64,000 nucleotides of DNA from the NCBI RefSeq assembly GCF_039543385.1, contig NZ_BAABJQ010000004.1, forward strand, positions 434,001-498,000, written 5' to 3'. A program made the position numbers and the translations under genes. Within the stretch, counting starts at the first letter, position 1; each line of letters begins with the position of its first letter. Below the pieces are notes generated by a model. It had not been told where the DNA came from, searched no databases, and worked only from the letters and a program-made list of their open reading frames with translations. The stretch comes from Rugosimonospora acidiphila (GTDB taxonomy: Bacteria > Actinomycetota > Actinomycetes > Mycobacteriales > Micromonosporaceae). Below, one piece after another: positions 17,544 to 26,245 of the stretch.

Positions 17544-17585
17544 GCCGCTTGCTCCCCGGGTGACGTACTGAGCGAGCGGGACGGC

Positions 17586-18860
17586 TCAGAAGTCGAAGGA
17601 CTGGTCCTCGGGGGCCGTCAACCGTTCCACCGCGACACCCAGGCCGCGCAGGTCGTCGATGAAGTTCGGGTACCCGCGGTCGATGTGGTGCACGTTGCTC
17701 ACCTCGGTCACCCCGTCCGCGCACAGGCCCGCCATGACCAGGCCGGCACCGGCCCGGATGTCGGTCGCCCGCACCGGGGCCGAGGACAGCCGCTCCCGGC
17801 CCCGTACCGCGGCGTGGTGGCCATCGGTGCGGATCTCCGCACCGAGGCGGGCCATCTCGTTGATGAACATGAACCGGCCGTCGAAGATGTTCTCGGTGAT
17901 CAGGGAGGTGCCCTCGCTCACCGAGGCCAGCCCGACCGCCATCGGCAGCAGGTCGGTGGCGAAGCCCGGGTACGGCAGCGTCGAGAAGTCGACCGCGTGG
18001 GGCCGCCGATCCATGGTGATCTTGAAGGCGTTCGGCTCGGTCATCACCTCGCCGCCGGCACTGATCATCTTGTCCAGCGCGATCTCCAGGAACGAGGGGT
18101 TGACCCCCCGGACGGTGACCGAGCCGCGCGTCATGGCCGCCGCGAACGCCCAGGTGCCGGCGACGATCCGGTCACCCACGGTCTGGTGCGCCACCGGGTG
18201 CAGCTCCGATACGCCCTCGATGGTGAGCTTCGAGGTACCCGCGCCGGAGATGTGCGCGCCCATGCCCATCAGCATCTGGCAGATGTCCACGATCTCGGGC
18301 TCGCGGGCCGCGTTGTCGATCTCCGTGACACCGTCGGCCAGCACCGCGGCCATCAGCAGGTTCTCGGTCGCGCCGACGCTGGGGAAGTCCAGCCAGATGG
18401 TCGCGCCACGCAGCCCGTTCGGCGCCGAGGCGATCACGAAGCCGTGCTCGCTGACGATGTCCGCGCCCATCCGGGTGAGCCCGGCCACGTGCATGTCCAG
18501 CCCGCGGGAGCCGATCGCGTCGCCGCCCGGGTGAGCCACCCGCACGTACCCGCGCCGGGCGAGCAGCGGGCCGAGCACGCAGATCGACGCGCGCAGCCGC
18601 CGGACCAGGTCGTAATCGGCCTCGGTGCCCGGCTTCTCGGGGGTGTCGACGCAGATCACCCCGTCCGAGAAGGTCACGTCGCAGCCCAGCCGGCGCAGCA
18701 CCTCGGCCATGATCAGGATGTCGGTGATCTTCGGTACCTCCGAGATCTCCGACCGGCCCGTGGCCAGCAGCGCCGCCGCCATCAGCTTGAGCGCGGAGTT
18801 CTTCGCACCGCCGACCTTCACCTCGCCCGACAGGCGAGCCCCACCGACTACCCGGATCAT
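17586..18860 (-). CDS. murA: UDP-N-acetylglucosamine 1-carboxyvinyltransferase MurA
   Basis: First committed step of peptidoglycan synthesis: enolpyruvyl transfer from PEP to UDP-GlcNAc in the cytoplasm. From the ATG at 18860 it is 424 residues, the normal size. Lys20-Asn21 in VGGAKNSALK match the conserved catalytic Lys-Asn. The active-site loop reads PGGDAIGSRGLDMH: Asp114 stands where most bacteria have the Cys that fosfomycin alkylates. The same Cys-to-Asp change is established in Mycobacterium and confers intrinsic fosfomycin resistance. It is divergent from the cobalamin adenosyltransferase across 46 bp. Slightly longer in-frame starts exist but add no conserved sequence. Confidence 0.95.
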   Translation of the reverse strand: MIRVVGGARLSGEVKVGGAKNSALKLMAAALLATGRSEISEVPKITDILIMAEVLRRLGCDVTFSDGVICVDTPEKPGTEADYDLVRRLRASICVLGPLLARRGYVRVAHPGGDAIGSRGLDMHVAGLTRMGADIVSEHGFVIASAPNGLRGATIWLDFPSVGATENLLMAAVLADGVTEIDNAAREPEIVDICQMLMGMGAHISGAGTSKLTIEGVSELHPVAHQTVGDRIVAGTWAFAAAMTRGSVTVRGVNPSFLEIALDKMISAGGEVMTEPNAFKITMDRRPHAVDFSTLPYPGFATDLLPMAVGLASVSEGTSLITENIFDGRFMFINEMARLGAEIRTDGHHAAVRGRERLSSAPVRATDIRAGAGLVMAGLCADGVTEVSNVHHIDRGYPNFIDDLRGLGVAVERLTAPEDQSFDF

Positions 18861-18906
18861 GTCCACGCCGGCAATCGTAGGGGCATCCGCCACTAGGCTT
18901 CGCTGC

Positions 18907-19479
18907 ATGGCCGTACACCTCACCCGCATTTACACCAAGACCGGCGACGCCGGCACTACCGGACTGGGCGACGGTACCCGGGTCAGGAAGACCGATCCGC
19001 GACTGGTCGCCTATGCCGACACTGACGAGTGCAACGCCGCCGTTGGTGTCGCACTGGCGATGGGCCAGCTGCCCGACGAGGTTCGGGCCGTCCTGACCAT
19101 CGTGCAGAACGACCTGTTCGACGTGGGCGCCGACCTGTCCAACCCGATCGTGGCGGAACCGAAGTACCCGCCGCTGCGAATCACCGAAGATTACGTCACC
19201 AGATTGGAGGGCTGGTGCGACGAGTTCAACGCACGGCTGCCCAAACTGGACTCTTTCATCCTGCCCGGCGGCATGCCCGGGGGCGCGCTGCTGCACGTCG
19301 CCCGTACCGTGGCCCGGCGCGCCGAGCGCTCCGCCTGGGCACTGTACGAACAGGACGAGGCGGGCGTGAACGGCACCGCCATCGTGTACCTCAACCGCCT
19401 GTCCGACCTGCTGTTCATCCTGTCCCGCACGTGCAACCCGGACGGCGACGTCAAATGGGTGCCGGGCGGCGGCCGGTAG
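18907..19479 (+). CDS. cob(I)yrinic acid a,c-diamide adenosyltransferase, PduO type
   Basis: Transfers the 5'-deoxyadenosyl group of ATP to cob(I)alamin, making adenosylcobalamin. The product is 190 residues from the ATG at 18907. The N-terminal ATP-binding signature TRIYTKTGDAGTTGLGDG is unmistakable; the central LPGG motif (FILPGGMPGGALLHVARTVARRAER) and C-terminal YLNRLSDLLFILSR complete the helical-bundle family. Coenzyme made here would be required by the MeaA-type mutase at 12226 and by any methylmalonyl-CoA mutase elsewhere. In many actinobacteria this gene sits beside murA and the ATP synthase operon, as here. Confidence 0.94.
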   Translation: MAVHLTRIYTKTGDAGTTGLGDGTRVRKTDPRLVAYADTDECNAAVGVALAMGQLPDEVRAVLTIVQNDLFDVGADLSNPIVAEPKYPPLRITEDYVTRLEGWCDEFNARLPKLDSFILPGGMPGGALLHVARTVARRAERSAWALYEQDEAGVNGTAIVYLNRLSDLLFILSRTCNPDGDVKWVPGGGR

Positions 19480-19510
19480 CCGCAGGCGAAAAACTCAGCG
19501 GAAGACGAGC

Positions 19511-19555
19511 CTCAGCGGGCGAGCGGGCTCAGCGGGGCGAGCGGGCTCAGCGGGC
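19511..19555. repeat. short tandem repeat at a gene end
   Basis: Two and a half copies of a 17-18 bp unit, CTCAGCGGGCGAGCGGG, lie between the adenosyltransferase stop and the DUF2550 stop, overlapping the last codons of the latter. Convergent gene ends like this one and the 15-bp repeat at 7036 appear prone to slippage. Confidence 0.6.
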
Positions 19556-19987
19556 GGCCATCCGGATGGCCGCCCCGCCGGGCGGGGCCGCCTCGATCCA
19601 GGACAGGAAGCCGGTGAGCGTGGCCTCGGCCATCGCGATCTCGACCGGCGCGTGATTGCTGGTGCACCGCACGATCACCCAGTTGTCCGGCAGCACCAGC
19701 AGCTCGGGCGAGTCGGGCACCCGGCGGCTCTCCACCGCCAGGCTGCGCCGGGACAGCACCCGGCGGGGCCGCAGCGCGAAGCTGAACACTCGGTACCAGC
19801 GCAGCTCGTCGCCGACGAACCGGGCGATGCCCGGCGACCAGCCCCGGCCGGCGATCCAGGTGGACAGCCGGAAACTCAGCTCGATGCTGCCGCGACCGCG
19901 GGAAATGACCTCGCGCCGGACGAACAGTACGCCCAGCGCGCAGAGCAAGATGAGAACGCCGATTCCGATCCACTCAATGATCCGCAT
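19547..19987 (-). CDS. DUF2550 family membrane-anchored protein
   Basis: A 146-residue protein with one N-terminal membrane span (IGIGVLILLCALGVLFV) followed by a basic cytoplasmic domain. The core RFVGDELRWYRVFSFALRPRRVLSR and LPDNWVIVRC match DUF2550, a small actinobacterial family found directly after atpC. It starts 12 bp after the atpC stop and so closes the ATP synthase operon. Function is unknown; its location suggests a role linked to the membrane or to ATP synthase assembly, which is inference only. Confidence 0.88.
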   Translation of the reverse strand: MRIIEWIGIGVLILLCALGVLFVRREVISRGRGSIELSFRLSTWIAGRGWSPGIARFVGDELRWYRVFSFALRPRRVLSRRSLAVESRRVPDSPELLVLPDNWVIVRCTSNHAPVEIAMAEATLTGFLSWIEAAPPGGAAIRMAAR

Positions 19988-19999
19988 CGGCGTCGCGGC

Positions 20000-20281
20000 T
20001 TAGTGGGCCGTGTCGGCGGATGCTGGCTGGCAGCTCTCCGCGAGGATGGTGGCTCCGTTGGCGTCGACCGACAGGAAGCCACCCGATACCTCGTAGGCCA
20101 GATCACCCTCGGACCGCTTGATCCGAACCTGGCTCGGCTCCGCCAGCTGCCCGAGCATCGGCGCGTGGCCGTGCAGCAGACCGACCTCACCCTCCGTGGT
20201 GCGAGCCACCAGCATGTCGGCCTCGCCGGACCACACCTTCTCCTCGACGGATACGACGTCGACGTGTAGTTGATTGGCCAC
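20000..20281 (-). CDS. atpC: ATP synthase epsilon subunit
   Basis: Epsilon is the central-stalk subunit of F1 that couples gamma to the c-ring and inhibits ATP hydrolysis. The GTG start at 20281 gives 93 residues (VANQLHVDVVSVEEKVWSGEAD) and follows an AGGAG site; a TTG six codons earlier is an alternative. It has the N-terminal beta-barrel (GEVGLLHGHAPMLGQL) but, as in other actinobacteria, is short: the C-terminal helical hairpin found in E. coli epsilon (about 135 residues) is largely missing. It is separated from atpD by 172 bp containing a hairpin, an unusually wide gap for this operon. Confidence 0.9.
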   Translation of the reverse strand: MANQLHVDVVSVEEKVWSGEADMLVARTTEGEVGLLHGHAPMLGQLAEPSQVRIKRSEGDLAYEVSGGFLSVDANGATILAESCQPASADTAH

Positions 20282-20404
20282 GACCTGCGGTCTCCTCAAG
20301 CGATGAGTGTGAGGGGTTGCCCGAGTCTAAACGACTGACTATTGCGTTTGACACCGGGGTTGGCCGACAACACGCCGGCCGGGTGAATGTGCCCTGATCG
20401 CGGG

Positions 20405-20434
20405 CGCGGCGGCCACCCATCGGGCGCCGCCGCG
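20405..20434 (-). terminator. hairpin between atpD and atpC
   Basis: CGCGGCGGC and GCCGCCGCG form a perfect 9-bp stem with a 12-nt loop, 20 bp after the atpD stop and 124 bp before the atpC start. Lying inside an operon, it could attenuate read-through into atpC or protect the upstream mRNA, giving lower epsilon output than beta. Confidence 0.5.
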
Positions 20435-20453
20435 TCACGATCACTGTCTGTGA

Positions 20454-21899
20454 CTACTGGTTCTGCTTCATCAGGTCGTGCGCCTGGCGCTCCAGGTCCT
20501 CCAGGCCGCCGCACATGAAGAACGCCTGCTCGGGGAAGTGGTCGAACTCCCCCTCGCTGATCTTCTTGAACGCCTCGATCGTCTCCTTGATCGGAACGAA
20601 CGAGCCATCGATGCCGGTGAACTGCTTGGCCACGAAGGTGTTCTGGGACAGGAAGCGCTCGATGCGCCGGGCCCGCTGAACGGTGACCTTGTCCTCCTCG
20701 GACAGTTCGTCGATACCGAGGATGGCGATGATGTCCTGCAGGTCCTTGTACCGCTGGAGGATCCGCTTGACCTCGGAGGCCACCACGTAGTGGTCCTGGC
20801 CCACGTACTCGGCCGCGAGGATCCGGGAGCTGGAGGCCAGCGGGTCAACGGCCGGGTAGATGCCCTTGTCGGACACCGACCGCTCCAGGTTGGTGGTCGC
20901 GTCCAGGTGGGTGAAGGTCGTGGCCGGCGCCGGGTCGGTGTAGTCGTCGGCGGGCACGTAGATCGCCTGCATCGAGGTGATCGCCTGGCCCCGGACCGAG
21001 GTGATCCGCTCCTGCAACTCGCCCATCTCGTCGGCCAGCGTCGGCTGGTAACCCACGGCCGAGGGCATCCGGCCCAGCAGGGTGGACACCTCGGAACCGG
21101 CCTGGGTGAACCGGAAGATGTTGTCGATGAACAGCAGCACTTCCTGCTTCTGCACGTCGCGGAAGTACTCGGCCATGGTCAGCGCCGACAGGGCGACCCG
21201 CAGCCGGGTGCCCGGGGGCTCGTCCATCTGGCCGAAGACCAGGGCGGTCTTGTCGATGACGCCGGTCTCGGTCATCTCCAGGATGAGGTCGTTGCCCTCG
21301 CGGGTACGCTCACCCACCCCGCCGAACACCGATACGCCACCGAAGTTGTTGGCGACCCGGTAGATCATCTCCTGGATGAGCACGGTCTTGCCCACGCCCG
21401 CGCCGCCGAACAGCCCGATCTTGCCGCCCTTGACGTACGGGGCGAGCAGGTCGAGCACCTTGATGCCGGTCTCCAGCATCTCGGTCTTCGGCTCGAGGTC
21501 GGCGAAGGCCGGCGCGTGCCGGTGGATCGGCCAGCGCTCCTTGATCTCCAGCGTCTTCGGGTCGGCGTTGAGGACCTCGCCGATCGCGTTGAACACGCGG
21601 CCCTTGGTCACGTCGCCCACCGGTACCGAGATCGAGGCGCCGGTGTCGGTCACCTCGGCACCCCGGACCAAGCCATCCGTGGGCTGCATCGAGATCGCCC
21701 GGATCATGTTGTCGCCCAGGTGCTGGGCAACCTCCAGGGTCAGCGTCCGCTTGCCACCGGACAGTTCTACGTCCACGTGCAGCGCGTTGAAGATGTCGGG
21801 CATCGCGTCACGGGGGAACTCGGCGTCCACCACCGGGCCGATGACCCGCACCACCCGCCCTACCGCGGTCCTGGTGTCAGTCTCTACAGAGGCAGTCAT
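20454..21899 (-). CDS. atpD: ATP synthase beta subunit
   Basis: Catalytic subunit of F1; ATP is made at the alpha-beta interfaces. It is 481 residues from the ATG at 21899 (a GTG one codon earlier is possible). The P-loop GGAGVGKTVLIQE is near 165, with the catalytic glutamate in GERTREGNDL, the DELSEED-type lever here reading DELSEEDK, and the Walker B strand LLFIDNIFRFTQAGSE. The start overlaps the atpG stop, so gamma and beta are translationally coupled; a GGGAAG site precedes it inside atpG. Confidence 0.98.
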   Translation of the reverse strand: MTASVETDTRTAVGRVVRVIGPVVDAEFPRDAMPDIFNALHVDVELSGGKRTLTLEVAQHLGDNMIRAISMQPTDGLVRGAEVTDTGASISVPVGDVTKGRVFNAIGEVLNADPKTLEIKERWPIHRHAPAFADLEPKTEMLETGIKVLDLLAPYVKGGKIGLFGGAGVGKTVLIQEMIYRVANNFGGVSVFGGVGERTREGNDLILEMTETGVIDKTALVFGQMDEPPGTRLRVALSALTMAEYFRDVQKQEVLLFIDNIFRFTQAGSEVSTLLGRMPSAVGYQPTLADEMGELQERITSVRGQAITSMQAIYVPADDYTDPAPATTFTHLDATTNLERSVSDKGIYPAVDPLASSSRILAAEYVGQDHYVVASEVKRILQRYKDLQDIIAILGIDELSEEDKVTVQRARRIERFLSQNTFVAKQFTGIDGSFVPIKETIEAFKKISEGEFDHFPEQAFFMCGGLEDLERQAHDLMKQNQ

Positions 21900-22819
21900 C
21901 ACACTTCACTTCCCGCCGCGGCGAGCGCGTTCGCGCCGCCAACAATTTCGCTGATCTCCTGGGTGATATCGGCCTGCCTGGCCGAGTTCATCGCCCTTGT
22001 GTAGTTGGTCAGCAGGTCGTCCGCGTTGTCGCTGGCGGCCTTCATGGCCCGCCGCCGCGACGCCGACTCGCTGGCCGCCGAGTCCAGCAACGCCGCGAGG
22101 ATCCGCGTGTTGATGTACTTCGGCAGCAGCGCGTCGAGCAGAGTCTCCGGGTCCGGCTCGAACTCGTAGGCGGGCATCAGCCCTTCCGCGTGCTCGACCT
22201 GCATGGGCGCGAGGAAGTTGGCCGCCGGTGACTGCATCATCAGCGACCGGAACTGAGTGTTGACCACGTGCAGCTCATCGACCCCGTGTACCCCGTCATG
22301 GCCCGGATCACCCAGATCGTCGTCCGCGCCGGCGATGAACGCCTTGATCAGCGTCTCGCCCACCTCCCGCGCGTTCTCGAACGTCGGCTGCTCGGAGAAA
22401 CCTGTCCAGCTGGCCTCGATCGGGCGGTTACGGAACCGGTAGTACGCCACGCCCTTGCGGCCGATCACGTACAGCACGGCTTCCTTGCCGTCCTCGCGCA
22501 GCCGTGCGATGAGCTGCTCCGCTGTCCGGATGGCGTTGATGTTGTAACCGCCGGCCAGTCCACGGTCACTGGTGATCAGCAGCACCCCGGCGCGCCGGAC
22601 CCGCTCGCGCGGCACCAGCAGCGGGTGGTCGATCGTGGCCTTGGACGCCAACGCGCTGAGCACCTGAGTGATCGCGTCGGCGTACGGCCGGGCCGCCGCC
22701 ACGCGCTCCTGCGCCCGCGCGATGCGGCTGGTCGCGACCAGCTCCTGCGCCTTGGTGATCTTCTTGATCGACTTGACCGTGCGGATCTTCCGGCGCATCG
22801 CCTGGAGTTGAGCGGGCAT
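21899..22819 (-). CDS. atpG: ATP synthase gamma subunit
   Basis: Rotor shaft of F1. It is 306 residues with the long N-terminal helix (RRKIRTVKSIKKITKAQELVATSRI) and the matching C-terminal helix (SRRRAMKAASDNADDLL...ITQEISEIVGGANAL) that together form the coiled coil inside the alpha3beta3 ring; the central Rossmann-like part begins LLITSDRGLAGGYN. A short acidic insert (GADDDLGDPGHDGVHGVDEL, about 168-187) matches the extra loop known in actinobacterial gamma subunits. It starts 3 bp after the atpA stop. Confidence 0.97.
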   Translation of the reverse strand: MPAQLQAMRRKIRTVKSIKKITKAQELVATSRIARAQERVAAARPYADAITQVLSALASKATIDHPLLVPRERVRRAGVLLITSDRGLAGGYNINAIRTAEQLIARLREDGKEAVLYVIGRKGVAYYRFRNRPIEASWTGFSEQPTFENAREVGETLIKAFIAGADDDLGDPGHDGVHGVDELHVVNTQFRSLMMQSPAANFLAPMQVEHAEGLMPAYEFEPDPETLLDALLPKYINTRILAALLDSAASESASRRRAMKAASDNADDLLTNYTRAMNSARQADITQEISEIVGGANALAAAGSEV

Positions 22820-22822
22820 GGC

Positions 22823-24469
22823 TTACTGCCCCTGGCCCTGCGGCGGGGACACCTGCCGGACGGTCTCCTGCGTCTCCTCGCCGTCCTTCATGGCCTTGGC
22901 GGGAGCCTCGTTGACCTCACGCTGCCCGGAGTTCGCCTGGAACTCGGCCTTGAACTCCTGTACCGCGCCGTCAAGCTGGGCCGCGACGTCATCGTCCCAG
23001 GTACCGGCCGCGATCGTGGCCAGCGTCTCCCGCCTGTTGTGGCGCAGGTACTGGAGCATCTCGGTCTCGAACCGGCCCACGTCGCCCAGCGCGATGTCGT
23101 CGAGCTTGCCGTTGGTGCCGGCCCAGATGGAGATGACCTCCTCCTCCACCGGGTACGGGTGGTAGTTGGGCTGCTTGAGCAGCTCGACCAGGCGGCCACC
23201 GCGGTCCAACTGGGCGCGGGACGCGCGGTCAAGGTCCGACGCGAAGGCGGAGAACGCCTCCAGCTCACGGAACTGGGCCAGGTCCAGGCGCAGGCGACCG
23301 GCAACCCGGCGCATCGGCTTGGTCTGCGCGCTACCACCGACCCGGGACACCGAGGTACCGACGTTGATCGCCGGCCGGACGCCCGAGTTGAACAGGTCGG
23401 TCTCAAGGAAGATCTGACCGTCGGTGATCGAGATGACGTTGGTCGGGATGTAGGCCGAGATGTCGTTGCCCTTGGTCTCGATGATCGGCAGACCGGTCAT
23501 CGAGCCGGCACCCAGGTCATCGGAGAGCTTCGCGCAGCGCTCCAGCAGCCGGGAGTGCAGGTAGAACACGTCGCCCGGGTACGCCTCGCGGCCCGGCGGG
23601 CGGCGCAGCAGCAGGGACACGGCGCGGTACGCCTCGGCCTGCTTGGTCAGGTCGTCGAAGACGATCAGCACGTGCTTGCCGGAGTACATCCAGTGCTGGC
23701 CGATGGCCGAGCCGGTGTACGGCGCGAGGTACTTGAAGCCGGCCGGGTCGGAGGCGGGCGACGAGACGATGGTCGTGTACTCCATCGCGCCGTGCTGCTC
23801 CAGCGTGCCCTTCACGGAGGCAACGGTGGAGGCCTTCTGCCCGATGGCCACGTAGATGCAGCGCACCTGGCGCTGCGGGTCGCCGGACTTCCAGTTGTCG
23901 CGCTGGTTGAGGATCGTGTCGATGGCGATCGTGGTCTTGCCGGTCTTGCGGTCGCCGATGATCAGCTGCCGCTGGCCCCGACCGATCGCGGTCATCGCGT
24001 CGATGGCCTTGATCCCGGTCTGCAGGGCCTCCTTGACCGGCTGGCGGGCCATCACGTTGGGCGCCTGGAGCTCCAGCTCGCGGTAGCCCTCGTTCTCGAT
24101 GTCACCCAACCCGTCCAGCGGATTGCCCAGCGGGTCCACGACCCGGCCCAGGAACTTGTCGCCCACCGGCACGGAGAGCACGCGGCCGGTCCGCTTGACC
24201 CGCTGGCCCTCCTCGACGCCCGAGTAGTCGCCGAGGATCACGACGCCGATCTCGCGGACGTCGAGGTTCAGCGCCACGCCAAGCGTGCCGTTCTCGAACT
24301 CCAACAGCTCGTTGGTCATAGTCGAGGGCAGGCCCTCGATGTGGGCGATGCCGTCACCCGCGTCGGTAACGGTACCGACCTCCTCGCGGGAGATCTCCGG
24401 CTTGTACGACGTGACGTAGCGCTCCAGGGCGCCACGAATCTCGTCGGAGGAGATGGTCAGCTCGGCCAT
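22823..24469 (-). CDS. atpA: ATP synthase alpha subunit
   Basis: Non-catalytic nucleotide-binding subunit of F1, 548 residues. The P-loop GDRKTGKTTIAIDT lies near 173-186, followed by the conserved CIYVAIGQKASTVA and the signature PAINVGTSVSRVGGSAQ with the arginine finger. The C-terminal extension beyond about residue 515 (VNEAPAKAMKDGEETQETVRQ) is typical of actinobacterial alpha subunits, where it restrains ATP hydrolysis. It is downstream of atpH by 38 bp in the usual order B-E-F-H-A-G-D-C. Confidence 0.98.
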   Translation of the reverse strand: MAELTISSDEIRGALERYVTSYKPEISREEVGTVTDAGDGIAHIEGLPSTMTNELLEFENGTLGVALNLDVREIGVVILGDYSGVEEGQRVKRTGRVLSVPVGDKFLGRVVDPLGNPLDGLGDIENEGYRELELQAPNVMARQPVKEALQTGIKAIDAMTAIGRGQRQLIIGDRKTGKTTIAIDTILNQRDNWKSGDPQRQVRCIYVAIGQKASTVASVKGTLEQHGAMEYTTIVSSPASDPAGFKYLAPYTGSAIGQHWMYSGKHVLIVFDDLTKQAEAYRAVSLLLRRPPGREAYPGDVFYLHSRLLERCAKLSDDLGAGSMTGLPIIETKGNDISAYIPTNVISITDGQIFLETDLFNSGVRPAINVGTSVSRVGGSAQTKPMRRVAGRLRLDLAQFRELEAFSAFASDLDRASRAQLDRGGRLVELLKQPNYHPYPVEEEVISIWAGTNGKLDDIALGDVGRFETEMLQYLRHNRRETLATIAAGTWDDDVAAQLDGAVQEFKAEFQANSGQREVNEAPAKAMKDGEETQETVRQVSPPQGQGQ

Positions 24470-24507
24470 CCGCTGCTACCCCTGTATCTCTAGCTGATGA
24501 AAGTCGG

Positions 24508-25329
24508 TCATTTGCCCATTGCGCCGCGGGCTTCGGAGAGCCGGCGCAGCACGGTGCCGTCGTAAAGGTCGCTCCCGACTCGGACGGAGAGCCCGCCGAT
24601 GACGGTCGGGTCAACTCTCACCCGAACGGATACCCGTCGACCGTACATCTGTTCCAGTCGCTCACCCAAACGTCGTTCCTCGTCGTCGGTGAGTAACGCC
24701 GCCGCCGTGACGTAGGCCACCTGCCGGTCGCGGCCGGCGGCGGCGAGTTCGACCAGCCGGGTCAGCGACGCGGAGAAGCCCCTGCCGCCGAAGCCGGCCA
24801 GAGCCAGCCGGACCAGGCGCACCGTGACCGGCCTCGCCTTGCCGTCGAGCAGGTCGCTGACCAGCTTGCCGCGCCGCTCCGGCGGCGTGGTCGGGTCGGA
24901 GAGCACGGAGGCCAGCTGCGGCGAGCCGTCCACGACCTGGTTGAAGCGGAACAGCTCGTCCTCGACTTCGCCCAGCTCATCCGCGCGGTTCGCGGCGGAC
25001 AGCAGCACCGCCACGCCCAGGCGCTCGACCCCGCCGAGAAGCTGGGTCGGCGACGACCAGCGCCCGGTAGCCAGGGCGGCGGCCAGATCCACCGCCTCAT
25101 CGCTGACCTTGCCGGCCAGCAGGCCGCGCAGCAGCTCCGCCCGCTCCTGCCCATCCCGGGCCCCGTCGGCCAGCGCGCGGCGCAGCCGCGGCTCCCGATC
25201 GAGCAGTTCGGCCACCGCGAGCACGTCGTCGGCGATCCCGGAGAGCCGGTCGGGGGCCGTGGCCGGGGCCAGTGCCTCCAGCTTCTCCTCCGCCGCCCGG
25301 TACGCGTCCCGGTCCGTACTCGTCTGCAT
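24508..25329 (-). CDS. atpH: ATP synthase delta subunit
   Basis: Peripheral-stalk subunit that caps F1. The 273-residue product is longer than the roughly 180 residues of E. coli delta, as is usual in Actinobacteria (where mycobacteria go further and carry a b-delta fusion; here b is separate). The C-terminal part shows VTAAALLTDDEERRLGERLEQMYGRRV and VDPTVIGGLSVRVGSDLYDGTVLRRL, the diagnostic delta signature. The ATG overlaps the atpF stop by 4 bp (ATGA), so translation is coupled. Confidence 0.95.
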   Translation of the reverse strand: MQTSTDRDAYRAAEEKLEALAPATAPDRLSGIADDVLAVAELLDREPRLRRALADGARDGQERAELLRGLLAGKVSDEAVDLAAALATGRWSSPTQLLGGVERLGVAVLLSAANRADELGEVEDELFRFNQVVDGSPQLASVLSDPTTPPERRGKLVSDLLDGKARPVTVRLVRLALAGFGGRGFSASLTRLVELAAAGRDRQVAYVTAAALLTDDEERRLGERLEQMYGRRVSVRVRVDPTVIGGLSVRVGSDLYDGTVLRRLSEARGAMGK

Positions 25330-25850
25330 CAGCTGGCCGTTTCGAGATCGTTCAGGAACCGGTCGACGGTGCCCCGCTGCCGGGCCTCATCGGCGAGCGC
25401 CTCGCCGACGATCCTGCTGGCCAGGTCGACCGCGATGTTGCCCACGTCGGCCCGCAGTTCGCGGACGATCTGAGCGCGGTGCTGGTCGAGCTGCTGCTGA
25501 CCGGCCTCGAGGATGCGGTCGCGCTCCTCGCGGACCTGCACCAGCATGTCCTCGCGGATCTGGTTGGCGTCCGCGTGCGCCCGGTCACGAATCTTCGCGG
25601 CCTCGGTCCGGGCCTCGGCAAGCTGCTGCTTGTACTGCTCAAACAGAGCGTTGGCCTCCGCCTGGCGCTCCTCGGCCCGCTTGATTCCGCCCTCGATGGC
25701 GTCGACGCGGGCCTTGAAGGTGTCCTCCATCCGGGGGAACACATACTTGGCCAGTACGAAGAAGAGCACGCCGAAGGCGACCAGGCCGAGGACAAGTTCC
25801 TGCCAGATCGGTAGGACCGGGTTCGGCGTGTCCGCCGCCAGTACGTACAT
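25329..25850 (-). CDS. atpF: ATP synthase b subunit
   Basis: Peripheral-stalk subunit linking Fo to F1, 173 residues. A single N-terminal membrane span (ELVLGLVAFGVLFFVLAKYVFPRM) is followed by a long charged coiled coil (about 40-150) rich in Glu, Arg, Ala and Gln. The annotation is firm from this layout plus position between atpE and atpH. The start at 25850 is ATG, 85 bp behind the atpE stop. Confidence 0.95.
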   Translation of the reverse strand: MYVLAADTPNPVLPIWQELVLGLVAFGVLFFVLAKYVFPRMEDTFKARVDAIEGGIKRAEERQAEANALFEQYKQQLAEARTEAAKIRDRAHADANQIREDMLVQVREERDRILEAGQQQLDQHRAQIVRELRADVGNIAVDLASRIVGEALADEARQRGTVDRFLNDLETAS

Positions 25851-25935
25851 CGGAATCCCTCCCTGGGAGCCGTTGAGGGCCTTGCTGTCTACGTTTCCAG
25901 CTACCCGGTCACCCGGTCACTGGACCGCTCACTTC

Positions 25936-26172
25936 TTATTTCGCCCAGACGAAACCGAAGGCGATGCCGAACAGAGCCAGCGCCTCGACGAGGACGAAGC
26001 CGAGGAACAGGTAGGTCCGGGTGAGCCCGGCCGACTCCGGCTGGCGCGCGGTCGAGTTGATGTAGGCCGCGAAGACGAGGCCGATTCCGATGGCCGGGCC
26101 GATGGCGGCCAGACCGTAACCGATAGCGGCGACGCTGCCGTGTACTCCGGTCGTTGCAGCGGCGAGATCCAT
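25936..26172 (-). CDS. atpE: ATP synthase c subunit (proteolipid)
   Basis: Rotor ring subunit of Fo, 78 residues in two membrane helices: AAIGYGLAAIGPAIGIGLVFAAYI and YLFLGFVLVEALALFGIAFGFV, joined by the polar STARQPES loop. The essential proton-binding carboxylate is the Glu in LVEALALFG. The helix-1 glycine motif GPAIGIG packs the ring. A Leu/Phe-rich helix 2 next to the Glu is the region altered in bedaquiline-resistant mycobacteria. Confidence 0.97.
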   Translation of the reverse strand: MDLAAATTGVHGSVAAIGYGLAAIGPAIGIGLVFAAYINSTARQPESAGLTRTYLFLGFVLVEALALFGIAFGFVWAK

Positions 26173-26245
26173 TGGGGATTCCTCCTGGTAGCCCGCGTGA
26201 CTTTCACACGGGAAGTTTCGGGTCGGACGAGATCTATGGGCTGGG

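Noticed and set aside
22268..24493. 741-residue open frame antisense to atpA and atpG
   Set aside because: It is the mirror of strongly conserved ATP synthase genes and is rich in Arg, Gly, Val, Leu and His as expected from high-GC antisense frames; no domain is visible.
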